Source: CAZFBA01 sp964517135
GTDB taxonomy: Bacteria > Cyanobacteriota > Vampirovibrionia > JBFMGH01
Direction of reading: 5' to 3'
DNA length: 64,000 bases
Assembly: GCA_964517135.1 (NCBI GenBank)
Contig: CAZFBA010000014.1
Coordinates: forward strand, 28,723 to 92,722
Shown here: positions 42,729-50,995 of the stretch, piece by piece
How positions within the stretch are numbered: the stretch's first letter is position 1
Layout of the letters: each line of letters opens with the position of its first letter
The notes under the pieces: generated by a model
The model's input: the letters and a program-made list of their open reading frames with translations, nothing else
Database searches by the model: none
Told to the model about the DNA's origin: nothing
Translations under genes and position numbers: made by a program

Positions 42729-44498
42729 TTAACGTGGCAACCACAGGGTAAATTTTGATCCTTTGCCGATTTCACTCTCTACTGTGACAAAACCACTATG
42801 TGCCTGTAAGATATGTTTTACAATGGCCAGACCAAGGCCGGTGCCACCTAATTTTCTGCTGCGAGCTTTATCTACCCTATAAAATCTTTCAAAAAGTCGT
42901 TCTTTGTGCTTTTCAGGTATTCCACATCCTTGATCAGCTACACTAATGATTATCTTGCTATCATCATAACAGCTGGTTATTTTTATTTCGCTTTTTTCAT
43001 TACTGTATTTAATTGCATTATCAATCAAATTAACCAGTGCCTGTTCCATTAGAGATGGATTTACATTAGCATAAATATTTTCTGACATGTGATAGTTAAT
43101 TTTTATTGATTTAGCAGTTGCCTGTCTTTCACAATCGTGAATTGCTGCTTCTAAAATGTCTTTAAGAGGTTCATAACTCATAGAAATCTGGTTATTATCA
43201 TATTCTTGCTCAATGCGTGAGAGTGCAAGCAGGTCTTCAATAATGGTTTCGAGACGAACAACGTGTTTGGCTATAATATCAAGGAACTGGGCTGCTTCAT
43301 CCGGGTTTTTAATGGCGCCGTCTTTCAGGGTTTCTACGAAGCCTTTAATGGTTGTTACTGGTGTTTTAAGTTCATGAGAAACATTGGCTACAAAGTCTCT
43401 TCTGATTGTTTCAAGTTTTCTTAGATGAGTAATGTCGTTAAAGACTACAATAGCAGCTATATTTTTGTTAACAGGGTTTTTAAATAAAGAAATATTAACC
43501 TGCAAATATTTTTCTTCAAGCTCTTGAAGAGTTATAGAGCTTTTTTGTTCCTGGTTTAATTCAATAGCTTTAGAAATCAGGTTTTTAAGATCGTCATTTT
43601 TCAATACTTCTTTTATGTTAAGCCCTCTTACAGAGGCAAGGTTAAGCTTAAACATTTTTGCAGCTGCATAATTCATTTTAATTATGGTCTTATTTTTGTC
43701 AACTGCTATAATACCTTCGTTCATGCTAGAGAATAATGCCTCTTGCTCATAGTTTTGAGTTTCTATAGTGTTGATTCTTTTGTTTATTTCTGTGGCCATG
43801 CTTATCAAAGAGTCTGAAAACCTGTCCAGTTCAACAATATTTGAGCCGGGTAGTGAGGTTGAAAAATTTCCGTCTGAAATTTGTCTGGCGGCCTTTTCAA
43901 GCTCTTCGAGGGGTTTTGAGATCTGACGAGAAAAGTAATAGCTTATAAAAGCTGTTATTATCAATATTATAAATCCTAAAATAATTATTTTGATTATCAT
44001 GTTAGTTATTATATCGTTGATAAAAGCTACTGGTAGTGATGTTCTAACAATGACATATATTTTATTGTCTTTTATAATTGGCACAGCAACATACATCATA
44101 TTTTTGTGTACTGTATGGCTATATCTTTCAGATTTTGCTTTCTGGTATTTTAGCACTGCCTGTATTTCCGGGCGATTAAGATGATTATCCATTTGCGAGG
44201 GATCCTGTCCGGAGTCGCCTATAACGGTGCCATCAGGCATAATGAGAGTTATTCTCATAGAAAACATATTTCCAAGTTCTTTTGCCATTACATTTAATGT
44301 ATCTGAGTCAATAGAGAGGTTTGAATCTTCTATATGGTAGGCAATAAGGCGAGCTCTTGTTTCTAAATCTAATGATATTTGGTCATAGTAAAATTTTCTA
44401 ATGGTAGATCCTGCATAAAAAGTAACTATAAGAATAGCTACAAGTATTAATACTGTATATGGTCTGAATATTTTTATAAAGAGACGGGTTTTTTTCAC
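42729..44498 (-). CDS. Sensor histidine kinase, PhoR/WalK type
   Basis: A 589-residue membrane kinase: helix 1 (about 13-31), extracytoplasmic sensor (about 35-165), helix 2 (about 167-190), HAMP (about 190-245), PAS (about 250-355), HisKA with the phospho-accepting His375 in FVANVSHELKTP, and a HATPase domain with the N, G1 and G2 boxes (LIDNAIKYS, DQGCGIPEKH, GGTGLGLAIVKHIL). The start is GTG; its AGGAG site overlaps the end of the response regulator gene, so the pair is coupled. The domain order is that of PhoR or WalK, and the signal is not known (phosphate or envelope stress are usual). Confidence 0.95.
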   Translation of the reverse strand: MKKTRLFIKIFRPYTVLILVAILIVTFYAGSTIRKFYYDQISLDLETRARLIAYHIEDSNLSIDSDTLNVMAKELGNMFSMRITLIMPDGTVIGDSGQDPSQMDNHLNRPEIQAVLKYQKAKSERYSHTVHKNMMYVAVPIIKDNKIYVIVRTSLPVAFINDIITNMIIKIIILGFIILIITAFISYYFSRQISKPLEELEKAARQISDGNFSTSLPGSNIVELDRFSDSLISMATEINKRINTIETQNYEQEALFSSMNEGIIAVDKNKTIIKMNYAAAKMFKLNLASVRGLNIKEVLKNDDLKNLISKAIELNQEQKSSITLQELEEKYLQVNISLFKNPVNKNIAAIVVFNDITHLRKLETIRRDFVANVSHELKTPVTTIKGFVETLKDGAIKNPDEAAQFLDIIAKHVVRLETIIEDLLALSRIEQEYDNNQISMSYEPLKDILEAAIHDCERQATAKSIKINYHMSENIYANVNPSLMEQALVNLIDNAIKYSNEKSEIKITSCYDDSKIIISVADQGCGIPEKHKERLFERFYRVDKARSRKLGGTGLGLAIVKHILQAHSGFVTVESEIGKGSKFTLWLPR

Positions 44499-44500
44499 TA

Positions 44501-45187
44501 TTACTCCTTGAAGCGGTATCCTACGCCTCTTACTGTTTCTATATAGTGGCTGTATTCCTCAAAATTTTTCCGTATGCCTACTATAATCACATCTACTGAG
44601 CGATCGGTGACAAAATGATCCGAGCCTTTAACTGCTTCTACAATTTGATATCTTGAAAAAACTCTCCCAGGGTTATTAGCAAGAAGATAGAGAACTTTAT
44701 ATTCAGAATGTGTAAGTTCTATGGGTCTACCTGCAAGGCTGACTTCGTGTTTTGATGGATCAATTGTAAGATTATGAATCTGTATCTTATCAATTTTCCG
44801 GGTATTATCATACCCGCTTCGGCGTAAGAGTGCTTTAACTCTGGCACAAAAAACTTTCGGGCTGAAGGGTTTGGTTAGATAGTCATCGGCACCAATTTCA
44901 AAACCTTTTATGACGTCAGATTCTTCGCTTTTGGCGGTTAGCATCATAATTGGGATACCTCTTGTTATCGGATCATTTTTTAGTTGCTTGCATACCTCAA
45001 GACCGTTAATGTTAGGCAGCATAAGATCAAGTACAATAAGGTCAGGAGTGATCTGACGGGTGATTTCAAGTGCCTCTTCACCTGATGACGCAGCTTTAAC
45101 ATTAAACCCTTCTTTAATGAGGTTATAGCTGACCAGCATGAGGATATCTTCTTCGTCATCTACAATGAGTATGGTATTTTCAACCAT
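44501..45187 (-). CDS. OmpR/PhoB-family response regulator
   Basis: A 228-residue regulator with a receiver domain (phospho-acceptor Asp54 in LIVLDLMLPNI, acidic pair Asp10-Asp11, conserved Lys in MLTAKSEE) and a winged-helix DNA-binding domain (ELTHSEYKVLYLLANNPG, VRGVGYRFKE). It pairs with the histidine kinase that begins two bases after its stop. AAAGGAAATC precedes the ATG. Confidence 0.95.
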   Translation of the reverse strand: MVENTILIVDDEEDILMLVSYNLIKEGFNVKAASSGEEALEITRQITPDLIVLDLMLPNINGLEVCKQLKNDPITRGIPIMMLTAKSEESDVIKGFEIGADDYLTKPFSPKVFCARVKALLRRSGYDNTRKIDKIQIHNLTIDPSKHEVSLAGRPIELTHSEYKVLYLLANNPGRVFSRYQIVEAVKGSDHFVTDRSVDVIIVGIRKNFEEYSHYIETVRGVGYRFKE

Positions 45188-45271
45188 TGCCGATTTCCTT
45201 TCTGGATATTAATGATGTTGATATTATAACCCAGAGTAGATTAATTGTATATTATACACTTAATCTGGGGT

Positions 45272-45439
45272 GTGTTAAAAATCCACCTGCAAAAAATTTC
45301 TGTATATTTTCTGTATTTTTTTATTACAATATTAATTACGAATTTCTTTAAAAAATTTGAACCCGACCAGGAAAATAATATTTCTACCTATCAACAATCA
45401 TTACAGGCGTTTGGATCCCTAAACAGGCGATTTAAGTAA
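45272..45439 (+). CDS. Possible small single-pass membrane protein (55 residues)
   Basis: A GTG-started frame gives 55 residues: a helix (ISVYFLYFFITILITNFF) and a polar C-terminal tail (KKFEPDQENNISTYQQSLQA). The only nearby purine-rich site, TGGGGT, touches the start codon, so initiation is unconvincing. It lies between the response regulator start and the secreted propeller gene. Low confidence. Confidence 0.35.
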   Translation: MLKIHLQKISVYFLYFFITILITNFFKKFEPDQENNISTYQQSLQAFGSLNRRFK

Positions 45440-45508
45440 GCACTCTAATACTGGAAGAATAATATAACTTGAATGTATTTGTTTATCGGTCTTTAGAAAG
45501 GAGATCAA

Positions 45509-46633
45509 ATGAAGAAGTTTTTTATGGCAGTTAGCCTGATGCTTTTTACACTTCTGACAGTTAACATAGCTGTTCTGGCAGAAGAACCACCAATACCACC
45601 GGTCATTAAGCAGATGAACGTTCTTGAAGGGGTAGACAGTTTCTCTATCATGAACCCGACCTTTAGCCCGGATGGTAAATATCTGGCAGCTTTTTTCAAT
45701 GGAGAAAAAGTTATTCGTATTTATGACACTAAAACAGGTAATCTTTTGTCGTTGTTACCCTCTGAACTGCTTTATGATGACAAATTTGTTGATGGAATGG
45801 CTTTTTCAGGGCAGGAATCAGATAAATTAATCGTGATGAGAGCCGAAGCACCACTTAAAGTCATAGACTGGAATAATAAAACAGTTTTGACAGAACTGGA
45901 TTTAGGAGTTACAGGCTTTAAAATAACTGATTTTGCTTTTACACCCGATCAAAAATACCTGGCAGTCGCCAAACAAAACGGCATTGATATCTGGAACTTT
46001 TCTGAAGGCAAAAAAAATCAATCTTTCCTCGATGGACAAAAAATCAATGCCCTGGATATCTCATCTGATGGAAAGTTTCTGGTATACGCTAAATCAGGTA
46101 GCCCTGTAGATAGCATCGGAACTGTTAATCTTACAGAAATGAAACTGGGTAATATGCCTCTTTCAAATCTTCCAGCTGACAGCAAAGACAATGTGCCCAA
46201 CTATGAAGTACATCTGGTAGATTTTATAGGCGGTTATAACACTCTGGCAGGATACCTGAACCTTCCGGCAGGAAGTTTTAAACCTGACGGACCAGCTGGT
46301 GTATACCTTATTAATACTGAAAAGTCTGCCTTTACTGGCCCTACAAGTCTTAGCGACTTTAGACTTGCCATGGCAAAATATATTCCGCAATACAGAGGTA
46401 TCCTGACAAGCTCATTTAACTTCAAAGATGATGGCAGCATTACTTCAGCCCTTGATTTTATTAATCCAAAAACAATGCAAACAATGAAAACATATACTTC
46501 ACAGGAATTCAAGGCACCAATGCTTTCTGTTAATGTCAGTCCCGGTGGAGATATGATGGCTGCCTCACTCAAAGAATCTGATGGCGTGAAGTTATACCTT
46601 TATTCCCTCTCTAAACCTGCTGATAAAAAATAA
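45509..46633 (+). CDS. Secreted WD40-like beta-propeller protein
   Basis: A 374-residue protein with a signal peptide (KKFFMAVSLMLFTLLTVNIA, cut at about VLA). Its propeller blades have the wording NPTFSPDGKYLAAFFNGEKV, DFAFTPDQKYLAVAKQNG, NALDISSDGKFLVYAKSG and SVNVSPGGDMMAASLKESDG. Each blade is about 40 residues and starts with the S-P-D-G-K-Y-L-A pattern, as in WD40/PD40 repeats. The propeller would be a binding platform in the periplasm or outside. The ribosome site AAAGGAGAT is nearly ideal. A strong terminator follows. The partner is unknown. Confidence 0.82.
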   Translation: MKKFFMAVSLMLFTLLTVNIAVLAEEPPIPPVIKQMNVLEGVDSFSIMNPTFSPDGKYLAAFFNGEKVIRIYDTKTGNLLSLLPSELLYDDKFVDGMAFSGQESDKLIVMRAEAPLKVIDWNNKTVLTELDLGVTGFKITDFAFTPDQKYLAVAKQNGIDIWNFSEGKKNQSFLDGQKINALDISSDGKFLVYAKSGSPVDSIGTVNLTEMKLGNMPLSNLPADSKDNVPNYEVHLVDFIGGYNTLAGYLNLPAGSFKPDGPAGVYLINTEKSAFTGPTSLSDFRLAMAKYIPQYRGILTSSFNFKDDGSITSALDFINPKTMQTMKTYTSQEFKAPMLSVNVSPGGDMMAASLKESDGVKLYLYSLSKPADKK

Positions 46634-46662
46634 TATCACTTTGTGATTTTATTCAATATCAT

Positions 46663-46709
46663 AACAACCCGGTTACTTTATTTTTCGAAGTGATCGGGGT
46701 TGTTTTTTT
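46663..46709 (+). terminator. Terminator of the beta-propeller gene
   Basis: AACAACCC and GGGTTGTT (with some GGTTAC/GTGA pairing inside) followed by seven T. It is about 30 bases after the stop codon. Confidence 0.85.
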
Positions 46710-47143
46710 AAGAGATTTTTTATCCCTTATAAATGGAGATAACACCTGTTGGCAGGTGGAAATGACCTGTCTGAAATCCTGAATTAACCTGTTGACACTG
46801 ATTTTAAATCAATGCAAAATATTTGTGATTGCCCTAGAGTGCGTTGATCCTTATGCGATCCGGGATATCTTTTTTAATTTGCTTGAACTTCAGTGTTCTT
46901 CGTAATTGTGCGCTTTTAAGTATCGAAAAAACAAACTGAGACCTGTTTGATTTTCGTTTTTCGCTGCAAATCAAATACATATTGCCTCTTCTTTACCACT
47001 TTTTTCTAATCAAATGCTCCTGACCTGTTAAAAGGCCAAAAATGATTTGAATTGATACCTCTATTAAGTTTAAAATAATAAATGTTAAGCTCTTCCGCAC
47101 AAAATATATATTTCTTACTTACTTTAAAAATATCTTTTATTGA
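46710..47143. other. Noncoding gap with a possible promoter
   Basis: TTGACA near 46793 is followed after 17 bases by CAAAAT, a poor -10. Downstream CCTAGAGTGCGTTGATCC and CGATCCGGGATATC, with a T-run, might be a short transcript. Nothing else is recognised in about 430 bases. Confidence 0.25.
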
Positions 47144-47170
47144 TTGACATTAAGTTTAAAGGGGTATAAT
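47144..47170 (+). promoter_or_regulatory. Sigma-70 promoter of queH
   Basis: TTGACA (47144-47149), 15 bases, TATAAT (47165-47170). Both boxes match the consensus perfectly; the spacer is short by two. The start codon of queH lies 50 bases on. Confidence 0.7.
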
Positions 47171-47220
47171 TTACAATTAATCTGGTTTACAATTTTTAAT
47201 ATTTTAAAAAAAGGCCTGCC

Positions 47221-47781
47221 ATGGAAAAAAAACGATTGCTGCTTCATACATGTTGTGCGCCCTGCGTTGCCTATACTGCTGTGCTGCTAACAAAGGATTT
47301 TAACGTGACAGCGTATTTCTTTAACCCCAACATCCACCCTGATAAAGAATATAGACTCCGCAGGGATGAGCTGATAGATTTTAGCAAAAATACCTCTCTC
47401 AACCTGATTGTTCAGGAAACAGACTCTTCAAGCTGGCATGAATATATCAGAGGGTTTGAAAACGAACCAGAAAAAGGAAAAAGATGCTATAAATGTTTTG
47501 AAATGCGCCTGGAAAATACAGCTAAGTTTGCTAAAGAAAATAACTTTGACATCTTTACAACCTCTTTATCCATTAGCCCTCATAAGAATGCAGCAAAAAT
47601 AAATGAAATTGGCAATCAGTTATCTGCCAAATACGAAATTAAATTTTTTGAAGCCAATTTTAAAAAGAATGACGGTTTTAAAAAAAGCTGTGAAATAGCT
47701 TCTCAATATAATCTTTATCGTCAGACTTACTGTGGCTGCATTTACAGTATACGAAAACAGTTCTATTGTAATAGCAGTTAA
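47221..47781 (+). CDS. queH: Epoxyqueuosine reductase, QueH type
   Basis: A 186-residue protein, formerly DUF208, that makes queuosine from epoxyqueuosine in tRNA as the cobalamin-independent alternative to QueG. It has the family cysteines: LLHTCCAPC (Cys11, Cys12, Cys15), KRCYKC (Cys89, Cys92) and TYCGC (Cys171, Cys173). Two cysteines of the first group with two later ones bind the iron-sulfur cluster and a non-haem iron site in known members. Residues HPDKEYRLRRDE and TTSLSISPHKN are also family wording. A perfect promoter and AAGG lie upstream. No other queuosine gene is in the window. Confidence 0.93.
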   Translation: MEKKRLLLHTCCAPCVAYTAVLLTKDFNVTAYFFNPNIHPDKEYRLRRDELIDFSKNTSLNLIVQETDSSSWHEYIRGFENEPEKGKRCYKCFEMRLENTAKFAKENNFDIFTTSLSISPHKNAAKINEIGNQLSAKYEIKFFEANFKKNDGFKKSCEIASQYNLYRQTYCGCIYSIRKQFYCNSS

Positions 47782-47985
47782 GGTCTAACTTCAATGAACA
47801 AGGGAAAGCAGCCCATAATATATACAGACTGCCTTCGTGAATTTAATAACGCTATTTTATATTATATATGACATTATAATATTTGAACATCTAGCCAATA
47901 ACTTACTATCAAAAAAAAAATTCTTTTTACAATACTGCCTGAGATTCAAAAGTTCATTATAATTAACAATAGAGGAAATAGTGTA

Positions 47986-48705
47986 ATGAACTATACATTA
48001 AAGATCATAGCCGCTGTAATAATTATGTCTTTTAGTGTTCAGCTATGCATTGCACAGGCTGAATATGACAGTCTACCTTTACTTGATGGACGTATTGACA
48101 GGCCTTCCATAAAAGCATCCATGAGTGATAATAGCAACTATTCTCAGGACTCCCCTGACCTTTTACCTGAAAAGACTGCCTTTACTGAAAAAGCCCCTTC
48201 TATTAATAAACCTCAACCTCAGAAAAATATTAATATTTTACCTGATAATGAACCCGGTATTACGACAATAGATTCACCACAGCTTGATTTGCGCTCTCCC
48301 AGGCTTAGCCTGCCACAAAGAACGGATACGCTGGCTTTTATTAAGTATCAGGAAGACCTTAATAAAATGATTTCAGAGTTAACAGATCTAAAAAAAGCTA
48401 TTAAAGAGGGTGTAGACATACAGGTATATTCAGCAAAAGCAACAAATGCAGTTATTTTAAATGATATTTTTTCTAGAAAGTATAATGACCGCCCACAGTC
48501 AAATTATGAAACTTATAAACTGGTTCAACAAACGGTTAATCTTGCTAAAGCCTCTAGAGACTATTGGATTAACTCAAACAAGATTAAATACAATCTGCAA
48601 AACATACCTGACAGAGTAATAGAAACTAATTTTCTCAGGATTACAACCAATGTTGACAAACTTATAGAACTATCAGAAATAGATAAAAGTCTAACAGATG
48701 AATAA
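47986..48705 (+). CDS. Secreted unknown protein with helical C terminus
   Basis: A 239-residue protein with a signal peptide (TLKIIAAVIIMSFSVQLCIA, cut about residue 23). A Pro/Ser/Asp-rich unstructured middle (about 30-110; LRSPRLSLPQRTD) leads to a helical domain (TLAFIKYQEDLNKMISELTD, KAIKEGVDIQVYSA). No lipobox is apparent. The start has AGAGGA 11 bases upstream. It is followed by a family A long copy. Function unknown. Confidence 0.65.
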   Translation: MNYTLKIIAAVIIMSFSVQLCIAQAEYDSLPLLDGRIDRPSIKASMSDNSNYSQDSPDLLPEKTAFTEKAPSINKPQPQKNINILPDNEPGITTIDSPQLDLRSPRLSLPQRTDTLAFIKYQEDLNKMISELTDLKKAIKEGVDIQVYSAKATNAVILNDIFSRKYNDRPQSNYETYKLVQQTVNLAKASRDYWINSNKIKYNLQNIPDRVIETNFLRITTNVDKLIELSEIDKSLTDE

Positions 48706-48718
48706 ATAAAGACATTAA

Positions 48719-48962
48719 AAAGATCAGTGGATAACTTAAAAAGTTTTCGATTTTCAAAACCCGTGCCATGACTGGCACCTGACCCCATAAAGGGGGCTAT
48801 GCCCTCTTTCGCCTGCAAAGCAGGCTATCCCCCGGGGTATTGAGTGATTTCTTGTGATCTTTCTCAGCAAGTGGTTGACTGCTCGTTCAACCCATATTTT
48901 CACTTTTAAAATTTTTGAAAATCGAAAACAGAAAATTGATTGTTATAGTTATGCATTAGTCT
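48719..48962. repeat. Family A dispersed repeat, long copy (reverse of 270-511)
   Basis: It matches the 270-511 element over its whole length in reverse orientation, including the outer ends, the inner TTCGATTTTCAAAA pair and the central hairpin AAAGGGGGC - TAT - GCCCTCTTT. Compared with the other copy, the loop differs (TAT against AGC) while the pairing is kept by G-C or G-T pairs, so the hairpin is conserved. It fills most of the gap 48706-49031. Confidence 0.8.
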
Positions 48963-48989
48963 CTTAAAGACTTAAACAATTCTAACGTT

Positions 48990-49012
48990 TAAAAACCCGG
49001 TATTTACCGGGC
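48990..49012 (-). terminator. Terminator for the 49-kb minus-strand gene
   Basis: On the minus strand CCCGGTA-aa-TACCGGG is followed by five T (48995-48991). It lies about 20 bases beyond the stop of the gene at 49032-49616. Confidence 0.82.
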
Positions 49013-49031
49013 TTTAGAAAACTTCTTATTT

Positions 49032-49616
49032 TTATTCCTGTGGATTAATCTTTTTTTTGGGCTTTAATTTAGGTTTATCACGTTTAATGAATAGCTTTTC
49101 ACCTGATACCATAACTTTAGAGTCAGGCCCTTTCTTTTTAGTATCTTCTTCAGGTTCTGGCTCAGGAACAGGTTGTTCTTTGGGTTTGGGTGCTTCCATT
49201 TCAGGTGGCCTGATTTCAACTTCTTTGGGTTCATCTTTGATATAGTATTCACCAAAGGCATCTATAATGCCAGCTACGGCTAGTTTTTGAAGATCTCTGC
49301 GCTGATCAACTAGAGAACACATGCCTTTTATAGCTTTAGTAATATTGGGGTTTCTGTCATACCAGCGTCTTTTTTCAAATTCTTTGTACATGCCAAGAAT
49401 CATGCTTTTATTGGTGTTTACCTTGCGGTTAATCTCGTTTTTGAAAACAGATTCAATTGTATCGTTAATCTTTGTTGCAATAGTATCACGTTTATACGGT
49501 GGTACCTCTTCGAAAGATTCAACAAATTTCTTTACAAAAGTAGTGTCATACCACCTTTTTTCTCCTGGCTTGGGCTTTTTATTTATTGGAAGGCTTCCGG
49601 GAAAATCTTCTACCAT
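49032..49616 (-). CDS. Unknown cytoplasmic protein with acidic proline-rich linker
   Basis: I use the ATG at 49616; a TTG three codons upstream (49625) sits only 3 bases after AGGAG, while for the ATG the spacing is 12. The protein has about 194 residues. The first part is helical (RWYDTTFVKKFVESFEEV, TIATKINDTIESVFKNEINR). A Pro/Glu-rich linker (PEMEAPKPKEQPVPEPEPEE) leads to a basic tail (FIKRDKPKLKPKKKINPQE). There is no signal peptide. The family is unknown. An intrinsic terminator follows. Confidence 0.65.
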   Translation of the reverse strand: MVEDFPGSLPINKKPKPGEKRWYDTTFVKKFVESFEEVPPYKRDTIATKINDTIESVFKNEINRKVNTNKSMILGMYKEFEKRRWYDRNPNITKAIKGMCSLVDQRRDLQKLAVAGIIDAFGEYYIKDEPKEVEIRPPEMEAPKPKEQPVPEPEPEEDTKKKGPDSKVMVSGEKLFIKRDKPKLKPKKKINPQE

Positions 49617-49738
49617 CGTGATCAAAAACTCCTATTTTAATCTAATTGTGTGCTGCAAATAATATAAAGCACGCTTATTCAATGATAATATATCTGTTGA
49701 AATATTTAAAGGGCTTGAAGCAAGATATTTCAATATCT

Positions 49739-49894
49739 TTATAAACACCCTTCTTCTAATTGTTTAATAGCTTCTTCAAGACTTCGCAGCGAATAACCCA
49801 CTTCATAGGGGCAAAAGCCTTTTTCAGTAATAAGAATTGATTCAGCTTGAACCATTAATTCTCTTGCTTGTTTGAGTTTTTCAATTGCTTCCAT
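49739..49894 (-). CDS. Small helical protein (51 residues)
   Basis: ATG at 49894 with GGAG six bases upstream, open for 51 residues: EAIEKLKQARELMVQAES, then TEKGFCPYEVGYSLRSLEEA and a final helix. Its layout of two amphipathic helices around a GFCPYEVGYS turn is neat, and codon use fits the genome. It resembles a DUF-type regulatory peptide, but no family is known to me. Confidence 0.7.
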   Translation of the reverse strand: MEAIEKLKQARELMVQAESILITEKGFCPYEVGYSLRSLEEAIKQLEEGCL

Positions 49895-49933
49895 CAATTA
49901 CTCCAGAAATTAATAAATAGGTTCAGTATTCAA

Positions 49934-49986
49934 AAATTCAGTGTATAACCAGGAAATTTTAACATAATAGTTATACATCAGTTTCT
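49934..49986. repeat. Mini copy of family A (both ends, short centre)
   Basis: AATTCAGTGTATAACC and TAGTTATACATCAGTTT are inverted versions of the family A outer ends, only about 20 bases apart. None of the inner parts of the long copies is present. It lies in the gap before the thioesterase gene. Confidence 0.55.
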
Positions 49987-50083
49987 CTACAGGGGTTAAT
50001 TATAACAGGGCCTGACAATTATTACCAGCAAAACACAAAATGATTAAGCTGTGTTATTAATGCTTTACTAAAGGCAAAGGATG

Positions 50084-50494
50084 TTATTTTTCAGTAGCTT
50101 TGAGCTTATTCAGCAAAAAATCGGGCATTTTTCTCAGTAATCTGCCCTGTCTGTCAGTAGCAGCTACGTCTGTTGTGGCCGTGACAAGTAATTTTTCTGT
50201 CTCTTTATTGATAATTTCATGGTGAAATTGAATTGAAAACCTTGTATATTTGTTGATTGAAGTTTTAACTTCAAGTAAATCATCGAATCTGGCCGGTGCT
50301 TTATATCTTACACTGACATTAACAACAGGAAACAGTACATCTTGCTCTGTTAAAGCTGTTAATTTTTCTCCAAGGAGGTTAAAACACTCCACTCTTCCTA
50401 CTTCAAACCACTTGAGATAGGTCCCATGCCATACGATATTATATGAATCGGTGTCAAAATAATATACTTTTGTCTCAAAAGAGTGCTTTAACAT
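50084..50494 (-). CDS. YbgC/4HBT-type acyl-CoA thioesterase
   Basis: A 136-residue hot-dog fold protein. The 4HBT signature is YYFDTDSYNIVWHGTYLKWF (11-30) with the catalytic Asp in the DTD, followed by EVGRVECFNLLG. Later strands NVSVRYKAPARFDDLLEV match. It hydrolyses acyl-CoA thioesters; YbgC acts with the Tol-Pal system in proteobacteria, but those genes are not here. The start codon is only 18 bases after the 3' end of the SRP RNA, with a T-rich stretch between. It has no other promoter, so read-through from the RNA gene may express it. Confidence 0.85.
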   Translation of the reverse strand: MLKHSFETKVYYFDTDSYNIVWHGTYLKWFEVGRVECFNLLGEKLTALTEQDVLFPVVNVSVRYKAPARFDDLLEVKTSINKYTRFSIQFHHEIINKETEKLLVTATTDVAATDRQGRLLRKMPDFLLNKLKATEK

Positions 50495-50512
50495 TATCTT
50501 ACCAAAATAAAA

Positions 50513-50780
50513 GCCGTGCCCTATCCTTCGACACCTATAGTCATGTGATACTTATTAAACTATCTCCAGTCGGGCTACCTTGCAACACCCGCAGGTTGTG
50601 GCTTATTGCTGCTGCGTTCCCGCTCTGACAAGGTTCACCAGCCTGCGCCATTACAAGACCGGACTTTCAACAATAATTTAATAAGCCGACCATAACTACA
50701 TAAGCCTCACGGATAGGCTGTCCACCCTGCTGTAGCGATCGCAGGTTCAGGGCATCGCTAGTTCCCCGTGTAGCACGGCC
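50513..50780 (-). ncRNA. ffs: Signal recognition particle RNA, long form with Alu domain
   Basis: The 268-base transcript on the minus strand begins GGCCGTGCTACACGGGGAAC and ends GGGCACGGC; the ends pair to close the molecule. The 5' part GGTGTAAC-like region (ACACGGGG ... GCCCTGAACCTGC) is the Alu domain as in Bacillus subtilis scRNA. The distal helix 8 core is CAGAGCGGGAACGCAGCAGC, the equivalent of GTCAGGTCCGGAAGGAAGCAGC of other bacteria, which binds Ffh. So this is the approximately 270-base Bacillus type, not the 110-base E. coli type. TATAAT (50793-50788) is placed for a start near 50781. Confidence 0.93.
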
Positions 50781-50787
50781 TAGTTTT

Positions 50788-50793
50788 ATTATA
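50788..50793 (-). promoter_or_regulatory. -10 box of the SRP RNA promoter
   Basis: TATAAT on the minus strand, with AAAACTA then the transcript start G at about 50780. The -35 region is AT-rich and not distinct. Confidence 0.6.
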
Positions 50794-50995
50794 GTTTACA
50801 ATAAATTAAAAATTTATGATATTCAAAGTAAAATAAACAAATATATAGAATTGTTAAATTTAAATTGTTTTTGAGCGATCTTTCTTAAGTTCTTGCCTAA
50901 AATTCCGAAGAAATAAATAACAAGCAAGCGCTTGTGTATTATGTTTGTATAGAGAAAATTTATCAAGAGTAGGTTAAAAAGAGGCTGGTGATGCG

